Source: Anomaloglossus baeobatrachus
Lineage: Eukaryota > Chordata > Amphibia > Anura > Aromobatidae
Assembly: GCF_048569485.1 (NCBI RefSeq)
Contig: NC_134358.1
Coordinates: forward strand, 245,558,964 to 245,622,963
Length of the DNA stretch: 64,000 bases
Reading direction: 5' to 3'
Of this stretch, positions 36,201 to 51,200 are shown in pieces. Under the pieces are notes generated by a model. That model ran no database searches and had not been told where the DNA came from. It was given only the letters and a program-made list of their open reading frames with translations. Position numbers and translations under genes: made by a program. The first letter of the stretch is position 1, and every line of letters starts with the position of its first letter.

Positions 36201-39200
36201 TCAGCTTTCATTTTCTGAAATTCAAGGTTATAAATTTTAATATCTGAAACACTGTATGAGGTTAAAAGGAAACACACGCTTAAAGTGGTATGGTTAGAGC
36301 TTTTTATGCGTAGGTACAGCATTGTGTAGGAGATAACTTTGGATAACATGACATTTCATTCTGTCAGTGTCTGATTTGGAGGTAAAATCTCTGAATCAAT
36401 GGGTACCAAATATACAAAAATAAAGCGGGCTTTACACGCTACGACATCGCTCAAGTGATCTCGTTGGGGTCACAGAATTTGTGACGCACATCCAGTCGCT
36501 TTAGCGATGCCGTTGCGTGTGACACCTATGAGCGATTTTGCATCGTCGCAAAAACGTGCAAAATCGCTCATCGCTGATGTTGCGGGCGGGGGGTGCGCTG
36601 CTCGAGCACGCTCGCGGCTCGGGTCCGGCTGCTGCTGCTGCTCCGTGGCTCGAGCGGTGGGCCGGATCCGGGGACTCGAGCGGCGCTCCTCGCCCGTGAG
36701 TGAAAGGGGAATAGTTTTTGAGGTTTGGGAAGTCAGTCCGTGACGCCACCCACGGTTGTGGTGAAGTTATGACACCACCGCTGCTCTGGACGGGGATCCC
36801 GGGAGCGATGACAGGGAGCAGCCGAGATGTTTCTCTCCCCTCCGTGGGTAGGGGGTTTTTGGTGGTCCCGGGGGCCCAGTGATGGTGACTGTAAGGTGGA
36901 TGGCGGGGTTTGGTGAGGTGCAGGGTCGCGGGGGCAGCGCGGTGCCAGACGGCACGGTGGTACTCAGCCAGTAACGTACACGGAGTCTCTGGTAAAACAA
37001 ACAGCTGGATGGACGGGTCCCACAGGCGGCTGCGGTGTTTTTCCCCTGACCCCAGTTTGGTAGTGTAAGTTCTTTCCTGCACCTTCTTGTACGCTCCTCC
37101 TGTGCTCCGGTTTCCAGCTGGCTCCCCGGTTCGGTACCGGTGGGCCACCGCCCGACCCCGGCTACCTACGGTTCCACCAAGACTGTCTTCCCGGCTCCCG
37201 CAGACGGCCACTACCGTCTGCCTGACTTGCTACAAGAGGGTCCTAGGCTCCAACCTAGGCCCCTGTCTGCTTCTGCCACTCTGCACACCTCCTCTCCCTT
37301 CCTCTGCCTGGACTTGTCTCTGTTTCCTGCCTCAGACCAGCTAGACTCCTCGGTGGGCGTGTCCATCTGCCTGACTCCGCCCACCTGGTGTGTCTGTCTG
37401 AACCCGAGAGAGGAAATCAGGTCTCACTGGAGATGACTGCTGTGACCTGTTGGGGGTGGGGGTGTGTGTGTTGTTACCTGTGGCCCCTGGCTAGACCAGG
37501 GCACCACACTGACATGGGGGTCCATTCTCAAATATCGTTACTGTAGCAGTAACGAAGTTGTTCCTCGTTCCTGCGGCAGCACACATCGCTCCGTGTGACA
37601 CCGCAGGAAGAGGAAGCTCTCCTTACCTGCGTCCCGGCCACAATGCGGAAGGAAGGAGGTTGGCGGGATGTTAGCTTCTCCGCTTCTATTGGGCAGCGGT
37701 TCAGTGACGCTGCTGTGACGCTGAACGAACCGCCCCCTTAGAAAGGAGGCGGTTCGCCAGTCACAGCGACGTCGCAGGGAAGGTAAGTACGTGTGACGGG
37801 TCCAGGCGATGTTGTGCTACACGGGCAGAGATTTGCCCGTGTCGCACAACCGATGGGGGCGGGTACGCACGCTGGTGATATCGGTACCGATATCGCAGTG
37901 TGTAAAGCAGCCTTAAGTCTACACATCCAATTCTTCCTTATCCTGACAACTGTTGAGGGAGAGTCGAAAGGGTCCTACACACAAGGTGTCCATAAATCGT
38001 CAATTTTGCTCCTTGTGAATAGGCACTTTAGTGTATTTACCTTTTTCGATATAATATACAGTGGCGGGGGCGTGGCCGAGTGGGCACAGCGTGTGGGGGG
38101 CGTAACCGAGCGGGCACAGTGTGGCCCCGGTTAGGAACATCAAGGTCAAACACAGTGTTGCCTTCCTTCAGGGGCTGATGTCCACACCAGGTGGGGCGGA
38201 GCCAGGAGGTTGGCTCCACCCGAGGAATTCACAGTCCTGGAGGCGGGAAAAGGAAGAGAGATCAGGTTGAGTAGTTGAAGTGTGAGGAAGTGGTAGTGGA
38301 GGAACCGACTGGCTGTGTCCGGGTACGTGGCCCGGGCACCTGACAGCAAGGTTGGCAGACGGTGGTGACCGTCTGCAGGAGAGGCCGATTGACGCACAAC
38401 CGTGAGGACCGGGGACGGGCGGTGGCCCGCCGGTACCGAACCGGGGAGCAAAGAGAAGCCAGCACCATCCAGCAGGGCCTACGGACCCCGACCAGGCTAG
38501 GAGTCGCCGTAAAACCGGTCAAATCCATCAGCGACGGGAACCTCCGGGGTTTCCCAGCAGTAAAGACCCGACCGAAGGCAACCGTCCAAACCGTGAGGGA
38601 GATAAAGCTACCGCCAGAGCTAGAGCACTCAGGGCCAGAGCCTGCGGGCAAAGGAAGGGCTCCCTTAGCCAACATACCGCTGGGGAGCGGGCTATCAGTG
38701 GGAAGCCATTGGGGCCGAGAACAGAACATCGGTGCAGGGAGAGACAGTTACCGCCAACCTATCGGGAGTGACTGCCGCAGCCGTCTGTGGGACTCGTCCA
38801 TCCAGCCATTTGTTTTACCAGAGACTCCGTGTGCGTTACTGGCTGAGTAAGTACCACCGTGCCGTCTGGCACTGCGCTGCCCCGCGACCCTGCACCCGGC
38901 CAGTCCCCGCAACCCACCTTCCGACCTCCACCACCGGGCCCCGGGACCACCAAAACCCCCCTACCCACGGAGGGGAGAAAACATCTCAGCTGCTCCCTGT
39001 CAACGCTCCCGGGATCCCCGTACAGAGCAGCGGTGGTGTCCCAACCTCACCACAAACCGTGGGTGGTGTCACGGACAATATCCCTAAACCAAACCACCCC
39101 TTTCACTCACGGGCGAGGAGCGCCGCTCGAGTCCCCGGGATCGGCCCACCGCTCGAGCCACCGACCGAGCGAGCAGCAGCAGCAGCACCCGGACCCGAGC

Positions 39201-42200
39201 AGTGGGTGAGCGCAGCGTCCCCTCCCCGCCCGCGACAACAGTGTGCGGGGGGCGTAACCGAGTGGGCACAGCGTGTGGGGGGCGTGGCCGGGCCGAGCCG
39301 AGTGGCCAATGCGACAGGTTGTCACTGTAATGACGTCATTCTGGAGCAAGACAGACAGACAGCCAGAATAAGGCAAATATATATATATTTTATACACACA
39401 TACATACATATACACAGACGTAATATACATTAGTGATAACCAGAGGCATACTCCCTTTCTAGCATATCCACGGATACAGCGAAGGACAATCCTGAGGTCT
39501 TTGCAGACCTCAGGAAGACAATCATCTGGAAGCATGTGTCATCGGATGTTTTTCTGATTCCGAGCTCTTCTTATAACCTTACTGCTGTGGTAAATCACAG
39601 GCTGTAGCAGTCAGGTGACAAGAAGAGCGCGTCACAATGAAACATCTTCCAGTCACCTGACTATCCTGTGACTTCCAAACTTGGGTCAAACCTACGGAGC
39701 CATGTGCAGTAGATCTGCAGGTTGATAGCGAGTATGCCTCAGTTCACTATGTTAAAATCATGCATGCCTAAAAGAAAAATTTATATCAGTGTAGGACAAC
39801 CCCTTTAAGGGTTTAGCAAACACCCTTTAATTATGGTGTATTGTGTTTAATGTATAAACAGTATTTAGTAAGCTCCTAGGCACACCCATTGAGGCAGAAT
39901 GTAATATCTTAGCTGGTGATCTGAAACCCAGTTTTAGAAATTTGTAGCAAAGAATCATATATTAAGAAATTAAAATGCAATATTATTCCATAAGTTGAAA
40001 AATGGTGTTAAGGGATATAAATGTAATTTCAGTCCAGCACATCTGAAGCCACATGCTAAGGAGGAATGGAAACTTAACATTTTAGTATGTTGGTTGGCAA
40101 TTTTCTTACCTTCAGTGAATTTCTATATGCTTCAACTTTTGCTGGATCAAGAGAAATAGTTTCTTCTTCTGTCAGTCGAGCTTCATAAACCTTTATTAGA
40201 TCTTCAAGCTGAAGAATGTTTTGAAGTAGAATCCTCAGTGCCTGGAGTCTAAAGGACACATAAGAATAATTAATAGAAAATAAATACAGGAAACCTGCCT
40301 ACAGAATGAAGACTGCACACTAATTTCCTGGTGGATGCTGTTTACTAGGAAAATATTTGTTTTTAAGTTTAAGTCGCATATGCCAATCTGCCGGAGGATG
40401 CTTTTTCAGTCTTGACAGATTAGCAAAATCCAGACAGTCAAGTGTCAGAATAATGGAATTTTGCTGTATTGTTTTTATTATTGGTAAAAGGAATATGTCA
40501 GATTATGCCTAATAAACCGTCTACAGCTCAGAGTTAGGGATTTTCAAAAGCTCCTTTGCCTGACATCACTCCCTGGGTGTCAGTCAAGCAGGACGAGACA
40601 GCCTTGGGAGAGGAAGAGAGCTGGAGTGACAGAGGCTTCAGATCTAGAATAGTTCTTGAGCTTCATTTGCATATAATATCAAACGCTAATTTCTCAGTGG
40701 TGAAGGCACAAACTGGTCATGTGGAGGTATTGCTAGACTTGTATACATACATACATAAATAGTTTGGTGGGTGAAACCCTGCTGACAGATTTCCTTTAAT
40801 ACATTTAATGGATCACTGCACCATTATGCCAGTGACTGATCTGTACTGAAATCTGCCACATGTTGTGTGTTCCCGATCTGGCTTATTAACTGTACTGCCC
40901 GTAATGTGGGCAATGGCTGTACTGACTTACTGTGCATGCATCAGATTTCAGTACCGCTCACAGTTACTATAATGACAATGCAGCTGGTCATCAAGGCTAA
41001 GGGGGTGGCATTAGCCGAGGGTAAAGCTGGCTTTACACGCTGCGACGCCGCGAGCGATATCACCCACCCACGTCGGTGGCGTGTTATGGGGTGATCGCTG
41101 CCGTAGCGAACAATATCTCTATGGCAGCGTCACACGCAATTACCTGTTCACCGACGTCGCTGTGGCCGCCGAACAATCTCTCCTTTAAGGGGGAGGTTCG
41201 TTCGGCGTCACAGCGGCGTTACTAAGTGGCCGCACTATAGAAGTGGAGGGGCGGAGATGAGGGGCGGAGATGAGCGGCCGGAGCATCCCGCCCACCTCCT
41301 TCATTCCTCATTGCCGGCGGCCGCAGGTACCATGTTGTTCCTCCTTCCTGCGGCGTCACACATAGCGATGTGTGCTGCCGCAGGAACATCAAACAACCTG
41401 CGTTGCAAACGAGGAACGATTTTTTAAAAATGAACGACGTGTACACGACGAATGATTTGACACATTTTTGCGATTGTTACTGATCGCAAAAAGGTGTCAC
41501 ACACACAACGACATCGCTAACGAGGCCGGATGTGCGTCACCAACACCTTGACCCCGACGATATCTCGTTAGCAATATCATTGTGTGTAAATGGGCCTTTA
41601 GAGTAGCAAGATGGGAGACTTGCTAACTCATTTACATAATGGAACAAGCTTGAATTGTTTGAAAAGTGAGCTACCTGGACATGTAAATGGTTTACAAGGC
41701 ATAACCTCATTTTGTCCTTTAGAGGAAGCTCATATAATAAACATATGGTTTAATGATGGGTTCTTATTGGTTAATAGCTTTTTTGTCTAATATGGCGCTG
41801 AAAAAATAATAAATGCTGAAAACACTCATAAAACACGTACGTTATCTAGAGTTATTAAACCTCCATTGTTATGTGTTTTGAGTTCTTATCTGAGATGTAA
41901 TAATACTTTATTCTACCTTTCCAAGTGGTCTGCAGAAAAGCCTTGGATAGTCTCCATTTTCTTCAGTAGCGCATTCAGCTCAGACTGCAGATACGCGGAC
42001 TTGTCCGAGTCCTTTAAGCTCAGGATCATCTCTTTAATCTTTGTAAGTTGTTTTGCAAAGTTTTGTCCATCTCCTCTCAAAGTCTGTCAAAGACAAGTGT
42101 AAGAAAGACCAGAGTTTTAGATCTTCAACACCCAAGTGTAAAGCACGAGCAGGCCCTTCTCATCATTAAAACACACTATTATACCAAGAAAACGCTCATA

Positions 42201-45200
42201 ATTTGCACTTATCTTCACACACACACACACACACACACACACGTAAATATACTATACATCCATACCCACTACATTTTCCCTCAAACTTTCCCATCCCCTT
42301 TATGGGCATGAACATGGGCACTACTGTAGGTCATCAGTTCCTTTTATTGTGTACTCTCAAGAATTGCTTCATCAAAAAAAAATTCAGATCTTCTCTAAGT
42401 AGCACTGGGGTCCTGGGTTCAAATCCCACTACGGGAAACATCTGCAAGGAGTGTGTATATTCTCTCCGTGTTTGTATGGGTTTCCTCCAGGTACTCAGTT
42501 TTCCTCCCACACTAAAAAAAAGACATACTTATAGGGAATGTAGATTGTGAGCCCCAATGGGAACAGTGATGATGATATCTGTATATCACCATAGAATTAA
42601 TGGAATTATATAAAGTAAGCTAAATAAATAATAAATCCCTTCTATTGTTAGAGGGAGCTCTTAAAATTACTTTGATGTGTACTTTTTAGTCCCAAAACAG
42701 GCCTCACATAATCCTATGGATTTAGGTCAATATCGCCTACTGCTTTTTTTCTAATTTTTTTTACATTATTCCAAACATCACTGTTTTGCAATAATGCCAA
42801 AAAAAGTGCATTATGTTTGCTTATAGGGCTTACATACAGACACCGTTGCTTATATTCCCTCATGTACTTTATAAACAGAATATCAAAAGCACAACAAGCG
42901 TGAATGAAAATAATAAATGGAATTTCCCATAATTTTTAATACTGACATACCTCTAAATCATTTATTCTGTAAGAGAAATCTCTGAATGTTTCTTGATCGA
43001 CATTGTAGACATTTCTTTGCAGAAGCTTGGTCTCGTGGATCTCCATTTGCTGGCGGATCTTTTGGAGCTCTAACAGCAGCCAGTTCTCCTGTTTTAGCCT
43101 GTCACTATCTACCACAGTAGTAGAAGTATTGCTTCCCTTCAAATTGGAGGCAGTATTTTGGGTAACAACTTCAACTCTTTCAGCTGAAAGGAAATAACCA
43201 GATACACAGATGTTATGTGACCATAAAATGCAGTTATGAGCATAAAGATGAAATATCAGAGGTAAATACCTTCATTAACCATCATTAAAGGGGTTATTTG
43301 GTCATAAGATACTGATGACCTATCTGAAGGTTAGGTCATAATATCAGACTGGTGGGGTCCACTCCCACTGATTAGTTGATATTCACTCCAGTGAGGGCCA
43401 GATGTATCTACTAACTGAAGTTGCACTGATCAGCTATGTTCAATGTGTAGTCATTGCTGCCAAGTACTGCAGAAGAGTTCCTACTCTCCAGAATAGGAGC
43501 TGAAAAAATAGCTGATTGGTGTGGGTGGACTGGATAGGTCATCAATATCTTATGGCAAGACAATCCCTTTTAGAATAGAATTAACAAATTACATCTAGCT
43601 GCAGATCAGCTGTGCTCAATGGACTCCTAGATTAGTGATATCTTGTCTCTGGACAAACTGAAATGAAGATGGATCCAACTGGGCTTGCATGGTCCCATCA
43701 TGCAAGCCCAGTTGCACCATATTCTAGATCTACATGATAACTATACTGAAATCAGTTGTATGAATGAGACCTTAAAGTTTTACATTCTTACAAATCTTGA
43801 ACACTAGTGGACATTGCATTGTATTTGAAAAACATGACAGCTGAAATCTAATCAAACGGGTGATCGCTTTTTGTATAACCATCTTATGACCACCTGGTTC
43901 TGCCCTAAACGATCAGTTCACACTGACCCTATTAAAGGGTAAGGACAGGAGGTGGTAAGAAATGTAGTTTTTTAAGTTGTACTTGAACAGATTTACATAC
44001 AAGTATTAATTTGCTGTTGTGGTCGTGTCTTGATGTATGTGGTCTCCTTAGTTTGGTAGCTGGGAAGTTGTACCACCAGGGTCTGATAATGCTTCTGTGC
44101 TTCAGAAAACTGGCTGTGCATTTTTCTTTTGTCTTCATCACCAAACATGTTTGAGCCCTGGCTGTTTCTCATGAATTCCTGGTAATGTACATCCAAATCT
44201 GAAACAACCTTTTGGTAGTCTTCTTGACGCATGGTCTTTAGCTGTAATGAAAAGACTTTCTTTTAGTTATGTACATTTTTAGCCACTTCTGGACATACCA
44301 TAAATGATAAATGTCCTGGAGCAATGTGTTCTAAAACCTCACTGTATAGCAGAGCAACTGCATGACATCATGAGGATGCGGGAGCTGAATTTCTACTGTA
44401 ACTGGGGATAACATATTAGCTAGAGTTACAGGGGACATCAGATAAAACAAAACCATTTATGATTTTAAAAGGGGGAGGAGGTGGGGGATATGAGAGATAC
44501 ATGTAAAATAAATAAAAAGCAAAGAAAAAAAAGATTAAGAAAAAGTCATGGCCAGTCTGATTGCTGTTAGTAACTCCACAACTAATCGAGAAGAAAAAAA
44601 AAAAAAAAACACAAGTGTCTCAATTATAATAATTATTACAGACGGAAAATATTGAAAGTGTATTTTAGTGGTCTTTTTCAGTGATAAAACAAAATGAAAA
44701 CAAGTGAAAGTGAAATTCCATTATCTTTACCGTACGGTATAAACTCATACCTTAGCAAGTGTCATAGTCCTAATTTTCTCGATATCAATCATGCAGTAGT
44801 GCCAGGACACCAAGCTCTTCATATTGATATACAGTTGGTTCCAGAGAGTCAGAATTGCTTCATAAAACTGTTCTATCCTGAAACATGACAGCACAAGTTT
44901 ATACTTATGCTCACGATGTGAGAGGACATACAAGTAGACAATTATCAGTTCAGGGGTATGTTCTTTCTATCTAACATTGAAGTCATAAAAAGCGTGATCC
45001 TTGGTCAATCACATCAATTTTTCATGTGACCAGTTTTGAAAATCTACAACTCAAGGTGTCCATACACCTTACATAACTGCTAGACACCTCTGGTAATGTC
45101 TCATCTCCCTGGAGAACAAAAATATTGGGCAATACTAATCAACATGCCAATTATGTGCCATTACCATCATCTGTTTGAAGAAAAGTTGGTAACCCGTCAG

Positions 45201-48200
45201 CCTGACTCATTGGCAGGTTCGGAAAACTCTTCTCTTCACATTTATTGATATATCCATTATAATCCCTATTGGCTAAAACATTTAAAATGCTGGAAGATCT
45301 TACTTGGAAGACAAGTCGTTAGCACCAGGATTTGGTGGGGGGATGATCAAACTGACAGATGGAACCACCATGTCTAACCCACCAGGACCCGTCACATTCC
45401 ATTTGCTGCGTTGAGAATTGTTCTTCAAGATGCATTCATCTCCTTTGTGGATAACTTTCTGTTCAGAAATTATATAAAAAAAAATAATGTAGTATTCATC
45501 TCGTACATTTTTACCAAATACTTTACACATTATTAATGCAGGGGAATAGAGTAAAGCAAGTCAATTTGCTCTGCCCTTGTCCAGCTTCCAGTCCAGTTCT
45601 CCGAGGCAGCAAGTCTTCACTTCTGCACCCGGCATCCTCGGAAAGTATGGTGCCACAAAAATGAAAACTTTCTGCCACAGAGATCTGGACTCAACCAGGC
45701 TAGTGAGGCTCAAATTGCTCATTTCTATAAGACATAAGTTACATGGAGATTAAAAATTATTATCAGCAAATTCGATTAATTCTAGCTTCATATGAGTGTG
45801 CAGAATATAGAAGCCACTAAAGACAGTCTGTATTGTGTAAGCGTAGTGAGCAGTGAGACTGTCGCAGTGTGTTTTTGGTTCATAGCATTCAAGGAATATA
45901 GGTTACTGTACTTAATATTCTGATTTTATTCTGTTGAGGATAAGTCATGGGTAAATTTAAAGAGGACCTGTCATCTCCACAAAAAAAATTGAATTAGGTA
46001 ACTTATAAAAATCCCTGAGCTCTCCCAATTCTGTTGCTCTTTTCTGTTTTGCGCTGCATTTTAGCATTTCAGAGATTTTCAAATTTGTTGGTTTTGGCGC
46101 GCGGTGTGAAATATTTGCTAGCACACCAACTAGGCATTTCTTCAGAGTCTTCTCAGGGGGCATGTGCTTTCACCCCTCCCTCCCAGACGCTGCAAGTCAT
46201 AGTTTGGCAGCTGATCCAGATGTTTCAGATTGTGGCAAAAAAGATGAAAGCGAATGCTCCCACTTCCACTCTGTAGAAATGCCAAGTTGGTCGGCAAGTG
46301 GAAATTTCACATATTGCGCTCCAAAAGCAACAAATGTGAATAAAGCGGGCTTTACACGCTGCGATCTCGCTAGCGAGATCGCAAGCGATCATACCCACCC
46401 CAGTCAGTTGTGCGACACGGGCAAATCGCTGCCCGTGCTGCACAACCTCGCTTGCCCCCGTCACACAGACCTACTTGCCCTGCGACGTCGCTCTGGCCGG
46501 CAAACTTCCTCCCTTCTAAGGGGGTGGTTCATGCGGCGTAACAGCAACGTCACACGGAAGCCATCCAATAGAAGCGGAGGGGCGGAGATGAGCGGGACGT
46601 AACATCCCGCCCACCTCCTTCCTTCTGCATTGCCGGTGGAGGCAGGTAGGAGATGTTCGCCGCTCCTGCGGTGTCACACACAGCAATGTGTGCTGCCGCA
46701 GGAACGAGGAACAACATCGCTAATAAGCAGAAAACGATTTTTTGTTTCAGGACGACCTCTCTGCGGTAAACGATTTTGACCGCTTTTGCGATCGTTTAAG
46801 GTCGCTCATAAGTGTCACACACTGCGATATCGTTAATGACGCCGGATGTGCGTCACAAACAATGTGACCCCGACGATAATTCATTAATGATATCGTAGCG
46901 TGTAAAGCCCGCTTTAGTCTGTAATGTAGTGACACAGCTCAAAATGGAAAAAGACAGAATCAGGAAAGGTCAAGGATTTTTAAAAGTTTTTAGGTCAATT
47001 TTTTGAGCAAGTGACGGGTCCTCTTTAAAACACATTGCTATCTTTTTATCTGGCTACTTAAAAGGGAACCTGTTAGGTCCCCGTCCCCTGGGCACCCAGA
47101 ACCACGAGCAGTACTGGGTGCATATCTAGAATCCCTGCCTAACTGGCCCAGCATTTACTAGCACACAAACAAAGCTTTAGAAAACATATTTCTAAAAACA
47201 GTTTAGGAGATGCTAATGAGGGCTGTGACTAGTCGCAGGGGCATTAGTTCCCTGGCTAGTCGTCCCACTTAGCTTGTTATCACGCCCCTATGGGTGTGCT
47301 AACATGTTAACTCGTGTATGTTTCCCGGCTTCAAACAGCAGTAGTGCACATGACTGGAAGTATGGACGACTTGCAGTGAATGTCTTTAAAGCCAGGGTGC
47401 ATACACCCAGCTTCAAAGGAGCTCAATGTTAACGGGTACAAAGCTGCAATCATGGGCGGCTTTGTATTGTGTTGCCATGATGCTGGGCATTGTAACACAT
47501 GTTAGCATGTCCACAGGGGTGTGTTGAGCTAAGTGGGCAGAGTAGCCAGGGAACTAACGCCCCTGCGACTAGTCACAGCCCTCATTAGCATCTCATAAGC
47601 TGTCTTTAGAAATACTTTTCCTAATCTGTTTATGTTTGATACTAGATGCAGGGACAGTTAGGGAGGGAAGCTAGATATGCACCCAGAACTGCACTGGGGA
47701 CCTGACCGGTTCCCTTTAATAAAAATGTAAGCAAATGCTAAAGGATTTATTATACATTCTATAAATTTGAAATGAATGATACCTGATCCTGCTTGTAGTC
47801 ACAAAGAGCTTTAAGAACAATCGGCTTTTCTCTCTTGTAGTCCGGGTTTCTTGGTTTGAGCTGTACTATTTTCTTGGATTTGTTGACCAAATTTTGAACC
47901 TGTCTCTTATATTCATTAATTTTGTCTCTTTCTTTCTGCAAAAAAAGAAATTTTAGCCATTAAAACTCCAATAAATGATTAGTAATATAAATATTGTAAG
48001 TCTGTGGGCCTCCAGTTCTTAGAAAGTCTAACACTTTGTAATATGGTGCGGATTTTCACAAGACTAGAAACAGAAGAGTGGAAATGCCTAATTAGTAAAT
48101 TTGTATATTGATGTGTATGTATTCTGGGTCTGATTGGAGAGGAAATGAAAAGAGATCAGTATCATACCTCTAAGTCTTTAATCATTTCCAGGACTCGTGG

Positions 48201-51200
48201 CAATGGCATGCTTTTGTCGCATGGGTACTTCTTTCTGATGGTGTCTTGAAGGTTTGTTAAGTAAGTTTGGGTGCTCTGTGCCTCATCAAAAAACTGAAAA
48301 TAAATAACATTGTGAGAATGAAAGAAAATATTCCAAATAAACAAATAACTCATTAGTAAGAATCTATTTCTTCAACGTTTGTGTAAATCTAAACTATCTT
48401 TAGAATCAAAAGCAATTTGCCACATTAGGCCGAAGAACATATTCCCAGAAGTATGGGCAGCATGGTTTGCAGTAGGCAAGATCGGCTTGGCTAGGTAAAC
48501 TGTCCCTGTTGAGATTCCAAAATATGAGCATAACTTACTTGGAAGTAGGCAGCATTTTCTTTCAAATGGACATCAATGCACTTGGTGATTTGAAGAATCC
48601 AACTCCATTGAGTCTGCAGCGTGTCCATGTAAGCCTGAGAAAGAGCAGCCTCCATTATTAGCAGCAAAGAATAGACACAATATACATCAAGTGTATGGTT
48701 TAGTAAAACTATGTACACTTTTAGAATAACCTATTAGGGTGTTATGTGCTTGTAGAGTTAAACAGTCTCCCAATCAACTCATTTATTAGAGTGAAGAGCA
48801 GCGAGAAAAGCATTTTTCTACCTCCAAAGAATGGATGTTATCACGTCCAACAGACCATTCATTTCAATATGTCATGGTCATTTTTTAACATCTTCAGCTG
48901 ACCCCAATGATGAAAGAGCAACCAGCTCTAATCCAAGGTAAAAGTTCAAATTAACTAACTTATTGGAGAATAAAGATGCCCACACACAAGAGACATGGCT
49001 ATTTCAAGAGAACTATACTACATTTCTAATTGGAAGATTTGCTATTATTATTACGCCTACTACGTACTCGGGATAGGAACTTTGAGATGGGAATTTAAGA
49101 ACAGAATAATTTGGAAATTAAATTTAACATGTTTGGACCTTCTTTCCTTTGACATCTACTAATGGGACACCACCATATACAATTGACTGGTCCTGCAGAA
49201 ATCAGCTGGAAAGGCAACATTCTTCTAATGTGAATAGCCAATTTTATATAATTGCAATGGAGACAAGACTTTGCCTTTAATTATAGCATAAAGGTACGAT
49301 TATTTCATGCCAGTTATGTACTTCTCATCAAAACTAATTAACTCATTTCAGAGTTCTCTGGATGCTGTGATCTTTGACTTTCATCTCTATCGCAGCTTTA
49401 CCTCAATCTTGTCCGATGCTGGATGTTGACTCATAATCAGTTGGTCACTTTCTTGTTTCAGCTTGTTCAGTTCTTTTTCCTTAACTTCCAATTGACTCAT
49501 AAGTTTCTAGAAAATAAGTGAAAAAAAGTTGATTAGTTATAGTTTTCATATATTTGGCTAACTCTGGCCATACACAATAGATTAATATTGGTCAATCTAG
49601 ACAATTTCATGGCCACAGATCTAGTGTGTATGTGGAAATCCTGTCTGTCTTCTAATTTTAGACAAGTTTTTTGTTTCCTTTAAAGAGTCTGTCCACTACT
49701 TAGAAATTCCCTTTTCATATACTCTCCCATTTAAAATATAAACAGCCTGTACTACTCACCTCTAGTGCAGGCACAATTAAAGCGAGATCGGCGCCTGATC
49801 TCCCAAGGATTACGCTCACTATGTCATGTGAGCCATGGAGCCAATTAGCAGCAGCTTCATTCTCAATTAATTCAGAGAAAGTCGGAGCGCAGCCGCAGCT
49901 CTACCTTTTTTTGGATGTCATTTTTATCTGAGAGAAGTGAAAGAGTGAAGCAGCCCATCAGCTGCCACTGATTGGCTTCATGGCTCACATGATCTCACAT
50001 GAGACCAGGCACCAGTATTGCTGGAACAATGCCAACACAAGAGGTAAGTACAGGCGGTGTTTATTTTACATAGGGGAATATAATAATTAAGAAGGGGTTG
50101 TCAGTAGTGGAGTATCCCTTGAAGTCATCATTATGTCCCCATTGTTTGATGGCCTATGTAAACAGGCTGGTAAATGAGTATCAAACAACTTGTCAAACAA
50201 CTTGTTATACAGTGGATTAGTGCCTACTAATGCTGGGTTCACACTAAGCGACAGTGACAATGATGTCGCTGTTACGTCACCATTTTCTGTGACGTAACAG
50301 CGACCTTGTAAGTCGCTGTTATGATCGCTGCTTATCTGTCAAACACAGCGACGCAGCAGCGATCATAACGTCGCTGTGCTACATGTGCAGAGAGCAGGGA
50401 GCCGCGCTTAGCGCTGGCTCCTTGCTCTCCTAGGTACAGTACACATCGGGTTAATTAACCCGGTGTGTACTGCAGCTACATGTCACAGTGCAGAGAGCAG
50501 GGAGCCGCGCACACTGCTTAGCGCTGGCTCCTTGCTCTCCTTGCTACAGTATACATCGGGTTAATTACCCGATGTGTACTGCAGCCACATGTGCACAGAG
50601 CAGGAGCCGGCGCTGGCAGCAAGGGCGGAGGCTGGTAACGAAGGTAAATATCGGGTAACCAGGGAAAGGTCTTCCCTTGGTTACCCGATGTTTACGCTGG
50701 TTACAGCTTACCGCAGCTGCCAGATGCCGGCTCCTTCTCCCTGCTCGCTTCATTTCGTCGCTCTCTCGCTGTCACACACAGCGATCTGTGTGTCACAGCG
50801 GGAGAGTGACGACCAAAAAATGAAGCTGGACATTCAGCAACGACCGGCGACCTCACAGCAGGGGCCAGGTCGTTGCTGGATGTCACACACAGCGACAGCG
50901 ACGGGACGTCGCTGCAACGTCACAGAAAATGGTGACGTAGCAGCGACGTCGTTGTTGCTGTGTGTGACACCAGCTTAAGGACAACCCATGTAAAGTGCTA
51001 AAACCTATCAAGTATCCATAGGATAGGTGACAAATTTTAGATTAAAAAGGGTCCAACCACTAGGCCCACACAAATCATCAAAATGGGGCACTGTTATTCC
51101 ACTTAGTGTTTTCATTCCCTGTGGAACTGCTGGAGAAAACCATAGTACAGTGCTCCCACAATCCCATAAGGAAAGCATAGATGAGCAGTGAGGCATATGC

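Noticed and set aside
36501-37211. 236-codon minus-strand open frame
   Set aside because: It spans the MITE/LTR junction and the GC-rich LTR body; no domain, and it ignores the insertion boundary.
38732-39433. 233-codon plus-strand open frame, Pro/Arg rich
   Set aside because: It lies on the antisense side of solo LTR copy 4 and runs into flanking repeat; composition effect of GC-rich DNA.
42395-42440. tRNA gene (B box GGTTCAAATCC)
   Set aside because: No A box or cloverleaf; the sequence continues into a V-SINE-type central domain, so it is a SINE.
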